A DNA stretch of 64,000 nucleotides from Pararhodobacter zhoushanensis (lineage in GTDB: Bacteria; Pseudomonadota; Alphaproteobacteria; Rhodobacterales; Rhodobacteraceae). The translations under genes were made by a program, and so were the position numbers. This document shows, piece after piece, positions 52,872 to 60,643 of the stretch. Numbering within the stretch: the first letter of the stretch is position 1; the number at the start of each line of letters is the position of its first letter. The notes under the pieces are model-generated. The model saw nothing but the letters and a program-made list of their open reading frames with translations, searched no databases and was not told where the DNA came from. Location: assembly GCF_003990445.1 (NCBI RefSeq), contig NZ_REEZ01000011.1, positions 1-64,000 of the forward strand, given 5' to 3'.

Positions 52872-53734
52872 TCGTCCACCACGCCGTTGCGCAGCGTGCC
52901 GATGCCCGCGACCTCAACCTCGACGACATCGCCGGGCACCAGATATTTCGGCGGATCGAACCGCGCGCCCGCGCCGGTCGGCGTGCCGGTGACGATCATG
53001 TCGCCGGGCATCAGCGTGGTGAAGGTGCTGATATAGGCGATTTCCTCGCGGATAGAGAACATCATCCGCGCCAGCACATCCTCTTGCCGGACCTCGCCAT
53101 TCACCCGCGTGACAAGCCGCGCGCCGTCCAGCTGTGCGGCGTCCTCGAAGGCCACCATCCACGGCCCGATCGCGCCCGAGGCATCCCAGTTCTTGCCCTG
53201 CGTCACGTTGAACTTCGCGTGCCGCACCCAGTCGCGGATCGTGCCCTCGTTGCACAGGCTCAGGCCGGCGATGTGGTCATAGGCATCGGCCGCCGCAATC
53301 CGCCGCCCGCCCTTGCCGATCACCACGACCACCTCACCCTCGTAATCCAGCGTGTGGTTCTCCGGCGGGCGCACCAAAGGCCGCCCGTGGCCGGTAAAGC
53401 TCCGCGCAAAGCGCGGGAAGAGTGACATGTATTTGGGCTGCGCGCTGCCATCCTTGTACTCGGCGTTGCGGTCGGGGAAATTCACGCCCACGCACAGGAT
53501 CTTCTCGGGGTCTGGCACCGGGATCTCCCAGTCGAACGACCCGTCCGCATGCGTCGCCGTACGCCCCTCGGCCGCCGCAGCCAGTGCGCCCAACCCGTCC
53601 GCCGCGATCACATCGCGCAGCGTTCGCCACTGCGCAAACTCCCCCGACAGCGCCATCACGCCGCCCTCGACCACCACCCCGTACAGCTGCTGGCCCTCAG
53701 CCCGGATCGTCGCATACCGCGTTCTCGTCATCAT
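52868..53734 (-). CDS. Fumarylacetoacetate hydrolase family protein (probable HpaG-type decarboxylase/isomerase)
   Basis: A 288-residue FAH-fold enzyme. ILCVGVNFPDRNAEY, HTLDYEGEVVVVIGKGGRRI (with the metal-binding Glu pair) and SIREEIAYISTFTTLMPGDM are typical. In this operon it most likely converts 5-carboxymethyl-2-oxo-hex-3-ene-1,6-dioate by decarboxylation, the HpaG step. It has one FAH domain, while E. coli HpaG has two. Its start codon lies in an arm of composite repeat E: GAGGACAG-ATG-ATG supplies the ribosome binding site. Two tandem ATGs leave the exact start open. Confidence 0.82.
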   Translation of the reverse strand: MMTRTRYATIRAEGQQLYGVVVEGGVMALSGEFAQWRTLRDVIAADGLGALAAAAEGRTATHADGSFDWEIPVPDPEKILCVGVNFPDRNAEYKDGSAQPKYMSLFPRFARSFTGHGRPLVRPPENHTLDYEGEVVVVIGKGGRRIAAADAYDHIAGLSLCNEGTIRDWVRHAKFNVTQGKNWDASGAIGPWMVAFEDAAQLDGARLVTRVNGEVRQEDVLARMMFSIREEIAYISTFTTLMPGDMIVTGTPTGAGARFDPPKYLVPGDVVEVEVAGIGTLRNGVVDE

Positions 53735-53826
53735 CTGTCCTCAAATATCCACGGGGGGTGTCCAGAGGGGGGAGCGTGCTCCCCCCTTGGGCGAGGGGGT
53801 GCGGGGGGCGAGCAGCCCCCCGCCTC
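53729..53826. repeat. Composite repeat, copy E (one half, overlapping a start codon)
   Basis: The arm CATCATCTGTCCTCAAATAT then CCACGGGGGG runs into AGAGGGGGGAGCGTGCTCCC then CCCTT and GCGGGGGGCGAGCAGCCCCC then CGC hairpins. It fills the 98-nt gap between hpaD and the FAH-family gene inside one operon; its outer end contains the start codon of that gene. Confidence 0.8.
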
Positions 53827-53832
53827 ACCCCG

Positions 53833-54813
53833 TCACGGTGCAATGATCGGCTGCGCTTTCAACGTTGACGCCACCAACTCAGCCCCCTCGAAAACCGACC
53901 CCTCTTCGAACCACGAGCGCGGTGCAGGCGCCCCCCACAGGGTCTGGCGCTGCGGGTCTTTCAGATCCCAGCGGATCGGTTCCAGATCGGGGTCTACGGT
54001 CATGTAGTCCGAGCAATAGATCTCGATCCGATGCCCGTCAGGGTCGCGGACATAAAGGAAAAACGCGTTGGAAATCCCGTGCCGCCCCGGCCCGCGCTCG
54101 ATATTGGGCAGGTAGCCGGTGGTCGACATCAGATCGAGCAGGTCGATGATGTTCAACGGCGTCGGCACCCAGAAGGCCGTGTGATGCAGCCGCGGGCCGG
54201 TGCCGTTGGTAAAGGCCACGTCATGCACGCCGCCCTTGCGGTGCAGCCACGCCGCCCAGACTTTCCCGCTCTCGCTGTCCTCGGTGTATTCGGTCACCCG
54301 GAAGCCGATCGAATTATAGAACGCGACCGACGCATCGACGTCCGACGAGAACATGTTGAAATGGTCGATCCTGAGCGGCTTCACGCCCCGGTACAGCTTG
54401 TATTGCTGATGAATCGGCGCCAACCGGTCCATGCGGCAGTAAAATTCCAGCGGAATGCCAAAGGGATCGCGGGTGCGGAACGCCCGGCCGATGAACGGCC
54501 GCTTCACCCATTCGACCGGCAGGTCTTGTGCTGCGAACCACGCGGCGGCCTTGTCCAGCTCCTCCTCGTCGAACACCTTGAAACCCAACCCGCCGACCGA
54601 GGCTTCCTCGGCCTTCAGCAGCGCGATGCAATGATGCCCACGTTCCTCCATCGCCCGAAGATAGATGATCGAGTCATCTTCATCCGTGACCTGCAGGCCC
54701 AGCGTATCGACATAAAACGCGCGCGAAGCGGCAAGATCGGTCACGCGGTATTCGACATGGCTGAGCCGGACGATGTTGAACGGCGGGTACAGGTTCGGTG
54801 CCGGAATGGGCAT
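53833..54813 (-). CDS. hpaD: 3,4-dihydroxyphenylacetate 2,3-dioxygenase
   Basis: A 326-residue type I extradiol dioxygenase of the vicinal-oxygen-chelate fold, opening the homoprotocatechuate ring. Two VOC repeats are visible: RLSHVEYRVTDLAASRAFYV and RIDHFNMFSSDVDASVAFYN. The iron or manganese ligands are probably His151 (DHFNMF), His210 or His211 (RLHHTAFWV) and Glu264 (GHRIEIYCSDY), matching the known 2-His-1-Glu spacing. Start ATG has CGAGAGGAACCGCC upstream. It lies 42 nt after hpaE. Confidence 0.93.
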   Translation of the reverse strand: MPIPAPNLYPPFNIVRLSHVEYRVTDLAASRAFYVDTLGLQVTDEDDSIIYLRAMEERGHHCIALLKAEEASVGGLGFKVFDEEELDKAAAWFAAQDLPVEWVKRPFIGRAFRTRDPFGIPLEFYCRMDRLAPIHQQYKLYRGVKPLRIDHFNMFSSDVDASVAFYNSIGFRVTEYTEDSESGKVWAAWLHRKGGVHDVAFTNGTGPRLHHTAFWVPTPLNIIDLLDLMSTTGYLPNIERGPGRHGISNAFFLYVRDPDGHRIEIYCSDYMTVDPDLEPIRWDLKDPQRQTLWGAPAPRSWFEEGSVFEGAELVASTLKAQPIIAP

Positions 54814-54855
54814 GGCGGTTCCTCTCGGACGAAAAACTAGGGGGGAGGCGAGGGC

Positions 54856-56364
54856 TTACGCCCCCAGCCGCTGGATCTTGTGCTGGCCCAGCGCAAAGGC
54901 GGTGTTCTTGGTTTCCATGTAGAAATCGAACGACCAGTCGCCGCCATCGCGGCCCACGCCGCTGGCCTTGACCCCGCCAAAGGGCGACGGCAGGTGGCGC
55001 ACGTTGTCGCTGTTGACCCAGATCATCCCGGCCTCCAGCGCCTCCGAGAACCGCAGCGCGCGGGTCAGATCATTGGTCCACAGATAGCCAGTCAGCCCGT
55101 ATGCCACCCCATTGGCGATGCGCAGCGCCTCGTCCTCATCCTTGAAGGTGATCGAGGTCAGGAAGGGCCCGAACACCTCCTCCTGCGCGATGCGCATGTC
55201 GGGCGTGGCACCGGTGAACAGGGTCGGCGTGACGAACCAGCCTTTGTCGCCCAGCCGCTCGCCCCCGGCGCGGCAGACAGCACCCTCGTCCTTGCCGATG
55301 CCGACATAGGACATGACCTTGTCAAAGTGGGTCTTGTGAATCAGCGGCCCGACCTCGGTTGCCGGGTCCAGCGGATGCCCGACCTTGATGCGCTTGATGC
55401 GCGCGGCCAGCTTTTCGTGGAACTCTTCGGCAATCGACTCCTGCACCAGCAGACGCGAAGACGAGGTGCAACGCTCGCCGTTGAGCGAGTAGATCATGAA
55501 GATCACCGCATCCAGCGCGCGCTCCAGATCGGCGTCTTCAAACACGATCACCGGGTTCTTCCCGCCCAGCTCGAAATGCACACGCTTCAGGGTGTCAGCA
55601 CCCTGTTTCATGATCATCGAGCCGGTCTTCGACTCGCCGACAAAGGCGATCGCCTTGATGTCGGGATGTTCGGTCAGGGCTTTGCCCGCATCCTCGCCAA
55701 AGCCGTTGACGAGGTTCAGCACCCCATCCGGCAGACCGGCATCGCGGCAGATCTCGGCCAGCAGTCGCGCGGTCAGCGGGCTGAACTCGGCGGGCTTGTG
55801 TACCACCGTGCAGCCCGAGGCCAGCGCCGGCGCGATTTTCCAGGTCGACAGCATGAAGGGCGTGTTCCACGGCGTGATGACGCCGACCGGCCCGATGGGA
55901 TTGCGACTGGTCATGTTCAGCTGACCGGGGGCCTGCAGCGTCTGGCCGTCCCGGGCGCCGGGCGCCATGTCGGCGAAATAGCGAAAGTTTTCGGCGGCGC
56001 GCAGCGCGGCCTTGGACATGAAACGCCAGGCCTGACCGGTGTCCCAGCATTCGCACAGCGCGATTTCGTCAGCGCGGGCGACGATTGCATCCGCGATCTT
56101 GTGCAACAACGCCTTACGCTCTTTACCCGGCATCGCGGCCCATGCGGGGAAAGCGGCTTTCGCGGCCCTGGCGGCAGTGTCCACATCCGCGGCGGTCGAG
56201 CGCGAGACCGAGCAGATCAGCGAATTGTCCACCGGAGAATGGGTGTCAAAGCTGCCCCCCGAGCCGGGCACATCCTGTCCGTTGATCAGATTGACGATCC
56301 CGGCATCGCGGAACCGGGCGAGATGGCTGTCGAGCTGGGCGAGGCGGGTGGCGAGATCGGTCAT
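54856..56364 (-). CDS. hpaE: 5-carboxymethyl-2-hydroxymuconate semialdehyde dehydrogenase
   Basis: A 502-residue aldehyde dehydrogenase that oxidises the ring-cleavage semialdehyde made by HpaD. Catalytic Cys299 lies in NGERCTSSSRLLV and Glu265 in FELGGKNPV; ITPWNTPFMLSTWKIAPA binds cofactor. Its place between hpaF and hpaD supports the specific role. It overlaps hpaF by 4 nt. Confidence 0.93.
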   Translation of the reverse strand: MTDLATRLAQLDSHLARFRDAGIVNLINGQDVPGSGGSFDTHSPVDNSLICSVSRSTAADVDTAARAAKAAFPAWAAMPGKERKALLHKIADAIVARADEIALCECWDTGQAWRFMSKAALRAAENFRYFADMAPGARDGQTLQAPGQLNMTSRNPIGPVGVITPWNTPFMLSTWKIAPALASGCTVVHKPAEFSPLTARLLAEICRDAGLPDGVLNLVNGFGEDAGKALTEHPDIKAIAFVGESKTGSMIMKQGADTLKRVHFELGGKNPVIVFEDADLERALDAVIFMIYSLNGERCTSSSRLLVQESIAEEFHEKLAARIKRIKVGHPLDPATEVGPLIHKTHFDKVMSYVGIGKDEGAVCRAGGERLGDKGWFVTPTLFTGATPDMRIAQEEVFGPFLTSITFKDEDEALRIANGVAYGLTGYLWTNDLTRALRFSEALEAGMIWVNSDNVRHLPSPFGGVKASGVGRDGGDWSFDFYMETKNTAFALGQHKIQRLGA

Positions 56365-56756
56365 GCTTGCATGTCTCCGGGCAGGAAGCGGCGGATGGAG
56401 CTGGTCTTGGGGCTGAGCGCGGGGTCGATGTCACGCATTTCCAGCGAGAGCATCAGCGAGTTGGCGGCGAGGTCGTCGGCGCAGAACGCCTCGGCAGCGG
56501 CAAAAACTGCGGCGGTGGCGCGGGCCTTGTCCTCAGGGCTGCGACCGCCCCGCAGACGGATGCCGATGTCGATGAAAGCGTGATCGGATTGGCCATCGGC
56601 GATCAGGACATGATCGGCGGCGAAGGCGCGCACCCGGATACCGGCAGGCGGGAAGACGCCGGTCTGCACCGCCGCATCCCGCACCACGCGCAGAAAGCCG
56701 GGCATATCGAGCCGCGCCTCCAGATTGCGCGAGTATTCGATCGAGATATGGGGCAC
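56361..56756 (-). CDS. hpaF: 5-carboxymethyl-2-hydroxymuconate delta-isomerase
   Basis: A 131-residue tautomerase-superfamily protein that isomerises the hydroxymuconate acid. Pro2 after removal of Met (MPHISIEYSRNLEARLDM) is the expected catalytic base. Family length and the ending MRDIDPALSPKTSSIR fit HpaF/CHMI. It is the first gene of the operon, with GGAGGAGGAACC as ribosome binding site, and is divergent from hpaR. Confidence 0.93.
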   Translation of the reverse strand: MPHISIEYSRNLEARLDMPGFLRVVRDAAVQTGVFPPAGIRVRAFAADHVLIADGQSDHAFIDIGIRLRGGRSPEDKARATAAVFAAAEAFCADDLAANSLMLSLEMRDIDPALSPKTSSIRRFLPGDMQA

Positions 56757-56770
56757 GGTTCCTCCTCCGT

Positions 56771-56810
56771 TATTAATTGCTTTGTTAAGTTATTGCGCGC
56801 CCTCTGTCAA
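56771..56810 (-). promoter_or_regulatory. hpaF promoter with candidate HpaR operator
   Basis: On the - strand TTGACA (56810-56805) is followed by an AT-rich stretch, TTAACAAAGCAATTAATAAC, that covers the expected -10 region. TTAA occurs at both ends of TTAACAAAGCAATTAA, giving weak dyad symmetry. A MarR-type repressor bound here would block hpaF and could also regulate hpaR. Confidence 0.5.
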
Positions 56811-56861
56811 GCCTGCAGCAAAATGCTTGATTTGTTCAGCGCGATCCGCCAGAGCAGCGCC

Positions 56862-57305
56862 ATGAGCAAGACGCCCCTGCGCCAGACCTCCCGTTCTCTG
56901 CCCATCGCGCTCTTGCGGGCGCGCGAAACCGTCATGGGTCCAGTGCGTGAAATGCTGTCCGCCAGCGGCGTGAACGAGCAGAAATGGCGCGTGCTGCGCG
57001 TGCTCGATGAATCAGGCCCGCTGGATCAGAGCCTGCTGGCAGAAAAAGCCTGCCTGCAACTGCCCTCGCTGACCCGGATTCTGAAGGCGATGGACGAACA
57101 GGCGCTGGTCACACGGGCCACGGATCCTGATGACAGACGCCGCTCGATCGTAACCCTGTCCGAGGCCGGACGACAGGTCATCGAAGACCATGTCGACGCC
57201 AACCGCGCGCTGTTTCAGCGTCTTGAAGCCGCCTTCGGTGCTGAGCGGATGGAAACTTTGCTCGACCTGCTGGAAGACCTCAACCGGACCGACCTCAAAG
57301 GGTGA
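56862..57305 (+). CDS. hpaR: Homoprotocatechuate operon repressor HpaR (MarR family)
   Basis: A 147-residue MarR protein: SLPIALLRARETVMGPVREM, NEQKWRVLRVLDESG, CLQLPSLTRILKAMDEQALV (recognition helix) and DPDDRRRSIVTLSEAG (wing) match the HpaR subgroup. The ATG at 56862 gives the usual length; an ATG at 56823 would add 13 residues. It is divergent from the hpaF-E-D operon, as in E. coli, where HpaR represses and hydroxyphenylacetates relieve. Confidence 0.92.
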   Translation: MSKTPLRQTSRSLPIALLRARETVMGPVREMLSASGVNEQKWRVLRVLDESGPLDQSLLAEKACLQLPSLTRILKAMDEQALVTRATDPDDRRRSIVTLSEAGRQVIEDHVDANRALFQRLEAAFGAERMETLLDLLEDLNRTDLKG

Positions 57306-57348
57306 GCAAGGGAAGGGCGGCGCTCGGCCCCATCGAGGGGTCTCGCGC

Positions 57349-57515
57349 CGCTCGGGGGCGCTGCCCCCGCCGGGCCGTTCCGGCCCGCCCCCGGGATATT
57401 TAGAGACAGAAAATGGGGGCGTTTACGTTTGGTTAACCGCCCCCATTTTCTGTCTTCAAATATCCTCGGGGGGTGAATTCGCTGAAAGCGAAGAGGGGGG
57501 CAGAAAGCCCCCTTA
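57349..57515. repeat. Composite multi-hairpin repeat, copy F (complete, near-perfect)
   Basis: GGGGGCGCTGCCCCC and GGGCCGTTCCGGCCC hairpins lead into the arm CCCCGGGATATTTAGAGACA then GAAAATGGGGGC (57389-57420). The centre contains GGTTAACC, and the inverted arm GCCCCCATTTTCTGTCTTCA then AATATCCTCGGGGGG is at 57439-57472. It ends with GAATTCGCTGAAAGCGAA and GGGGGGCAGAAAGCCCCC. The arms pair over about 28 bp. It separates convergent hpaR and metF. Confidence 0.87.
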
Positions 57516-57568
57516 GAACGCACAGAAAGCAACGCGCGCGGGCGTGCCCGCGCGCTCCGCTGGAATCG

Positions 57569-58438
57569 TCAGGCAACTTTTTGCAAGGCCACTGTCGGCG
57601 TCACACCCAGCGCGTGGCACACGTCGCGGGTAAGGTGCGCGTGGTTCAGCGTGTAGAAATGGAGGGCATCCACGCCCTCGCCCAGCAGCGCGTCGCAAAG
57701 TTCGGTGCACAGCGCTGTTGCCAGAAGCTGCTCGCGCCCGTCGCGTGCCGCCTTCTCGAACGCGTCGTCCATCCAGCCCGGCACCGTTGCCCCGGTGGCC
57801 AGCGCAAAACGGCGGATGCCGTGCCAGTTCTCGATCGGGATGATCCCCGGCAGGATCTTGTCGCCATCGATCCCCGCCTTTTCCGCCTTGTCGCGAAAGC
57901 GCAGGAAGGTTTCCGCCTCAAAGAAGAACTGGGTGATCGCGCTATCCGCCCCCGCCTCGAACTTGCGCTTGAGCCAGGCGATATCCGCGTCGTCATTCCC
58001 GGCTTCGGGGTGGCGCTCGGGATACGCGCCGACACGCAGGGTGAAATCACCCTCGGCCTTCAGCGCCTCAATCAATTCCAGCGAGCTGGCGAACCCGTCC
58101 TCGCGCGGCTGGAACCGACCCTGACCCTTCGGCGGATCGCCGCGAAGCGCGACGATCTCGCTGACCCCCGCCGCCGCATAGGCCCGCGCGATCTCGAGCG
58201 TTTCGGCCCGCGAGGCGTCGACGCAGGTCAGATGCGCCGCCACGTTCAGCCCGAACGAGCGCCCGATGGTGGTGACCGCCTCATGCGTCAGCTGGCGCGT
58301 GGTGCCGCCCGCGCCATAGGTGACCGACACGAAGTCGGGGCGCAGCGGGGCCAGCATGCGCGTGGTCTCCCACAGCCGAAAGCTGGCATCCAGCGTTTTG
58401 GGCGGGAAGAACTCGAACGAAATGCGCGGTGCGGGCAT
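57569..58438 (-). CDS. metF: 5,10-methylenetetrahydrofolate reductase
   Basis: A 289-residue TIM-barrel flavoprotein supplying 5-methyl-THF for methionine synthesis. FEFFPPKT near the start (catalytic Glu), VSVTYGAGGTTR, AHLTCVDASR and LRGDPPKGQG are the standard motifs. AGGAGTTTGCC precedes the ATG. It is divergent from metR with a MetR box in the gap. Confidence 0.96.
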   Translation of the reverse strand: MPAPRISFEFFPPKTLDASFRLWETTRMLAPLRPDFVSVTYGAGGTTRQLTHEAVTTIGRSFGLNVAAHLTCVDASRAETLEIARAYAAAGVSEIVALRGDPPKGQGRFQPREDGFASSLELIEALKAEGDFTLRVGAYPERHPEAGNDDADIAWLKRKFEAGADSAITQFFFEAETFLRFRDKAEKAGIDGDKILPGIIPIENWHGIRRFALATGATVPGWMDDAFEKAARDGREQLLATALCTELCDALLGEGVDALHFYTLNHAHLTRDVCHALGVTPTVALQKVA

Positions 58439-58480
58439 GGCAAACTCCTGTGTTGCCCTCTTGTTGCATGCGCTCCATTG

Positions 58481-58493
58481 TGAGACAAATTCA
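58481..58493. promoter_or_regulatory. MetR binding site
   Basis: TGAGACAAATTCA matches the E. coli MetR consensus TGAA-N5-TTCA at seven of eight defined positions, with the preferred central A/T. It lies mid-way in the 89-nt metF-metR gap, where MetR would activate metF and control itself. Confidence 0.65.
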
Positions 58494-58527
58494 TTGTTTT
58501 CATCATCTCCATGAGGCTGAGCGCATA

Positions 58528-59433
58528 ATGCATCTGGAATTCCGGCACCTGCGCACCATCCGCGCGATCCATCAGGCGGGCGGCGTCGGGCGCGCGGCCG
58601 ATATCCTCAACATCACCCAATCGGCGCTCAGCCATCAACTCAAAGGCCTTGAAGAGCAGGCCGGGGTCGAGCTTTTTGTACGCCGGACCAAGCCCTTGCG
58701 CCTGTCCGCCGCCGGAATGAAGATGCTGCGGCTGGCCGAAGAAGTGTTGCCGCGGATCGAGGCGCTCGAGGAAGAATTCCGCGCGCTGATCTCGGGCAAG
58801 TCGGGCCGTCTGCACATCGCCATCGAGTGCCACGCCTGTTTCGAATGGCTGTTCCCGGTGCTCGAACGCTTCCGACATGCCTTTCCCGATGTGGATGTCG
58901 ATATCCGCCCCGGCCTTGCCTTCTCGGCACTGCCCGCGCTGGCGCGCGAAGAGGTGGATGTGGTGATTTCGTCGGACCCGGAGTCGCTGGACGGCGTCAC
59001 CTTTACCCCGCTCTTTGATTACGAGCCGCGTTTCATCGCAGCGTCCAGCCATCCGCTGGCGCAAAAGCCCTTTGTCGTGGCCGAGGATTTCCGCGACGAG
59101 GTGCTGATCACCTATCCGATGGACCGCACGCGGCTGGACATTTTCACCGGCCTGCTCAACCCCGCGCGTGTCGAACCGCGCCTTGTGCGTCCGGTCGAGC
59201 TGACGGCGGTGATCCTGTTGCTGGTTGCCTCGGGGCGGGGCGTGTCGGTGCTGCCCGACTGGGTGCTGCGCGAGGTCAAGCATTCGGCCGATTACGTGAC
59301 CCTGCCGGTGACCGAGCACGGGCTGACCAAACGGCTCTACGCCGCCACCCGCGCCGATGAAGTGACCAAGCCCTATATGGCGCAATTCCTGCGGCTGGCG
59401 CGCACCGAGCCGGTCAAGCTGCAACGGGGGTGA
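58528..59433 (+). CDS. metR: LysR-type regulator MetR
   Basis: A 301-residue LysR protein. MHLEFRHLRTIRAIHQAGGV, TQSALSHQLKGLEEQAGVEL and FVRRTKPLRLSAAG closely follow E. coli MetR from memory, as do LHIAIECHACFEWLFPVLER and EVLITYPMDRTRLDIF. Homocysteine is the known coinducer of MetR. The frame is open upstream, but 58528 matches the family. The sirtuin gene starts 3 nt after its stop. Confidence 0.93.
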   Translation: MHLEFRHLRTIRAIHQAGGVGRAADILNITQSALSHQLKGLEEQAGVELFVRRTKPLRLSAAGMKMLRLAEEVLPRIEALEEEFRALISGKSGRLHIAIECHACFEWLFPVLERFRHAFPDVDVDIRPGLAFSALPALAREEVDVVISSDPESLDGVTFTPLFDYEPRFIAASSHPLAQKPFVVAEDFRDEVLITYPMDRTRLDIFTGLLNPARVEPRLVRPVELTAVILLLVASGRGVSVLPDWVLREVKHSADYVTLPVTEHGLTKRLYAATRADEVTKPYMAQFLRLARTEPVKLQRG

Positions 59434-59436
59434 GCG

Positions 59437-60129
59437 ATGCGGATCGTCATTCTGACCGGCGCGGGGATCTCGGCGGAAAGCGGGCTGGGGACGTTTCGCG
59501 ATGTCGACGGGCTGTGGACGCGTTATGATCTCAACGACGTCGCTACGCCCGAAGGGTTTGCACGCAACCCGCAGCTTGTGACGGATTTCTACAACGCCCG
59601 CCGCGCCAATTGCGCCGCCGCTGAGCCGAACGCAGCGCATGTCGCCTTGGCGAAGCTGGAAGCGGCGCTGCCAGGCGAGGTGCTGATCGTCACGCAGAAT
59701 GTCGACGATCTGCACCAGCGCGCCGGGTCGCAAGCGGTCATCCAGATGCACGGCGCTCTGATGTCGGCGCTCTGCGCGGGCTGCGGGCACCGCTGGCCCG
59801 CGCCGCCACAGATGGCGTTGACGGACCTGTGCCCGGCCTGCGGAAAGGCCCGGACCCGGCCCGATGTCGTCTGGTTCGGCGAGATCCCCTACCACATGGA
59901 CGCCATCGTTGACGCCGTCACCGGCTGCGAGATTTTCGCCGCTATCGGCACCTCGGGGCAGGTCTATCCCGCTGCCGGTCTGGCGGCTGAGGCCCGCCGG
60001 GCGGGGGCAAAGTGCGTTGAACTCAATCTTGAGCGCTCCGAGGTCTCAAGCGCCTTCCATGAGCGCCATTTCGGCCCGGCGACCCTTGTCGTGCCCGAGT
60101 GGGTGGATAGGCTGCTGGCTCAATCCTGA
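59437..60129 (+). CDS. cobB: NAD-dependent protein deacylase (sirtuin, CobB-like)
   Basis: A 230-residue class III sirtuin. NAD site GAGISAESGLGTFRD (8-22), TQNVDDLH (86-93), catalytic His105 (QMHGAL), and zinc cysteines 113, 116, 132 and 135 are all present. Tyr52 and Arg55 (YNAR) form the Tyr-x-x-Arg motif that lets SIRT5/CobB-type enzymes take succinyl or malonyl lysine. It is 3 nt after metR, so probably cotranscribed. Confidence 0.93.
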   Translation: MRIVILTGAGISAESGLGTFRDVDGLWTRYDLNDVATPEGFARNPQLVTDFYNARRANCAAAEPNAAHVALAKLEAALPGEVLIVTQNVDDLHQRAGSQAVIQMHGALMSALCAGCGHRWPAPPQMALTDLCPACGKARTRPDVVWFGEIPYHMDAIVDAVTGCEIFAAIGTSGQVYPAAGLAAEARRAGAKCVELNLERSEVSSAFHERHFGPATLVVPEWVDRLLAQS

Positions 60130-60144
60130 GCGAGGAACCTTTCC

Positions 60145-60540
60145 ATGTCCACCGTCCCCCTGCTGACCGACGCCGACGCCAGCCCCGAGGCGCGCGCTGT
60201 CTTCGACGACATCCGCGCCAAACGCCACACTGACTACGTCAACAACTTCTGGCGCGCGCTGGCGCATGATCCGGCGCAGCTGTCGGCAACATGGGAGCGC
60301 CTGCAACAGGTGATGGGGCCGGGCGCGCTGGACCCGCTGGTCAAGGAGCTGATCTATGTCGCGGTCAGTGTGGCGAATGGCTGCAGCTATTGCGTTCATT
60401 CCCACACGGCAGCGGCCAAGGCCAAGGGCATGACCCCCGAAATGCATGGCGAACTGCTGTCCGTCATCGCCATGGCGTCGCAGACCAACGCCCTCGCCAC
60501 CGCCCTGCAAGTCCCGACAGACGACCGCTTCACCGCCTGA
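60145..60540 (+). CDS. AhpD-like carboxymuconolactone decarboxylase-family protein
   Basis: A 131-residue, all-helical protein of the CMD/AhpD superfamily. The redox motif NGCSYCVHSHTAAA has Cys80, Cys83 and His87, the AhpD arrangement for peroxide reduction. No alkyl hydroperoxide reductase partner is visible. It starts 15 nt after the sirtuin gene. Confidence 0.85.
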   Translation: MSTVPLLTDADASPEARAVFDDIRAKRHTDYVNNFWRALAHDPAQLSATWERLQQVMGPGALDPLVKELIYVAVSVANGCSYCVHSHTAAAKAKGMTPEMHGELLSVIAMASQTNALATALQVPTDDRFTA

Positions 60541-60548
60541 CGCGCGAT

Positions 60549-60638
60549 CATCTGTCTCTAAATATCCACGGGGGGTTTCCAAAGGGGGGAGCGTGCTCTC
60601 CCCTTTGGGCAGGGGTGCGGGGGCGGCAGCCCCCGCCA
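60549..60638. repeat. Composite repeat, copy G (one half only)
   Basis: The arm CATCTGTCTCTAAATATCCA then CGGGGGG is followed by CCAAAGGGGGGAGCGTGCTC then TCCCCTTTGG and GCGGGGGCGGCAGCCCCCGC hairpins. It separates the convergent AhpD-like and quinone oxidoreductase genes and is almost the same as copy E over its full length. Confidence 0.8.
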
Positions 60639-60643
60639 CCGAC

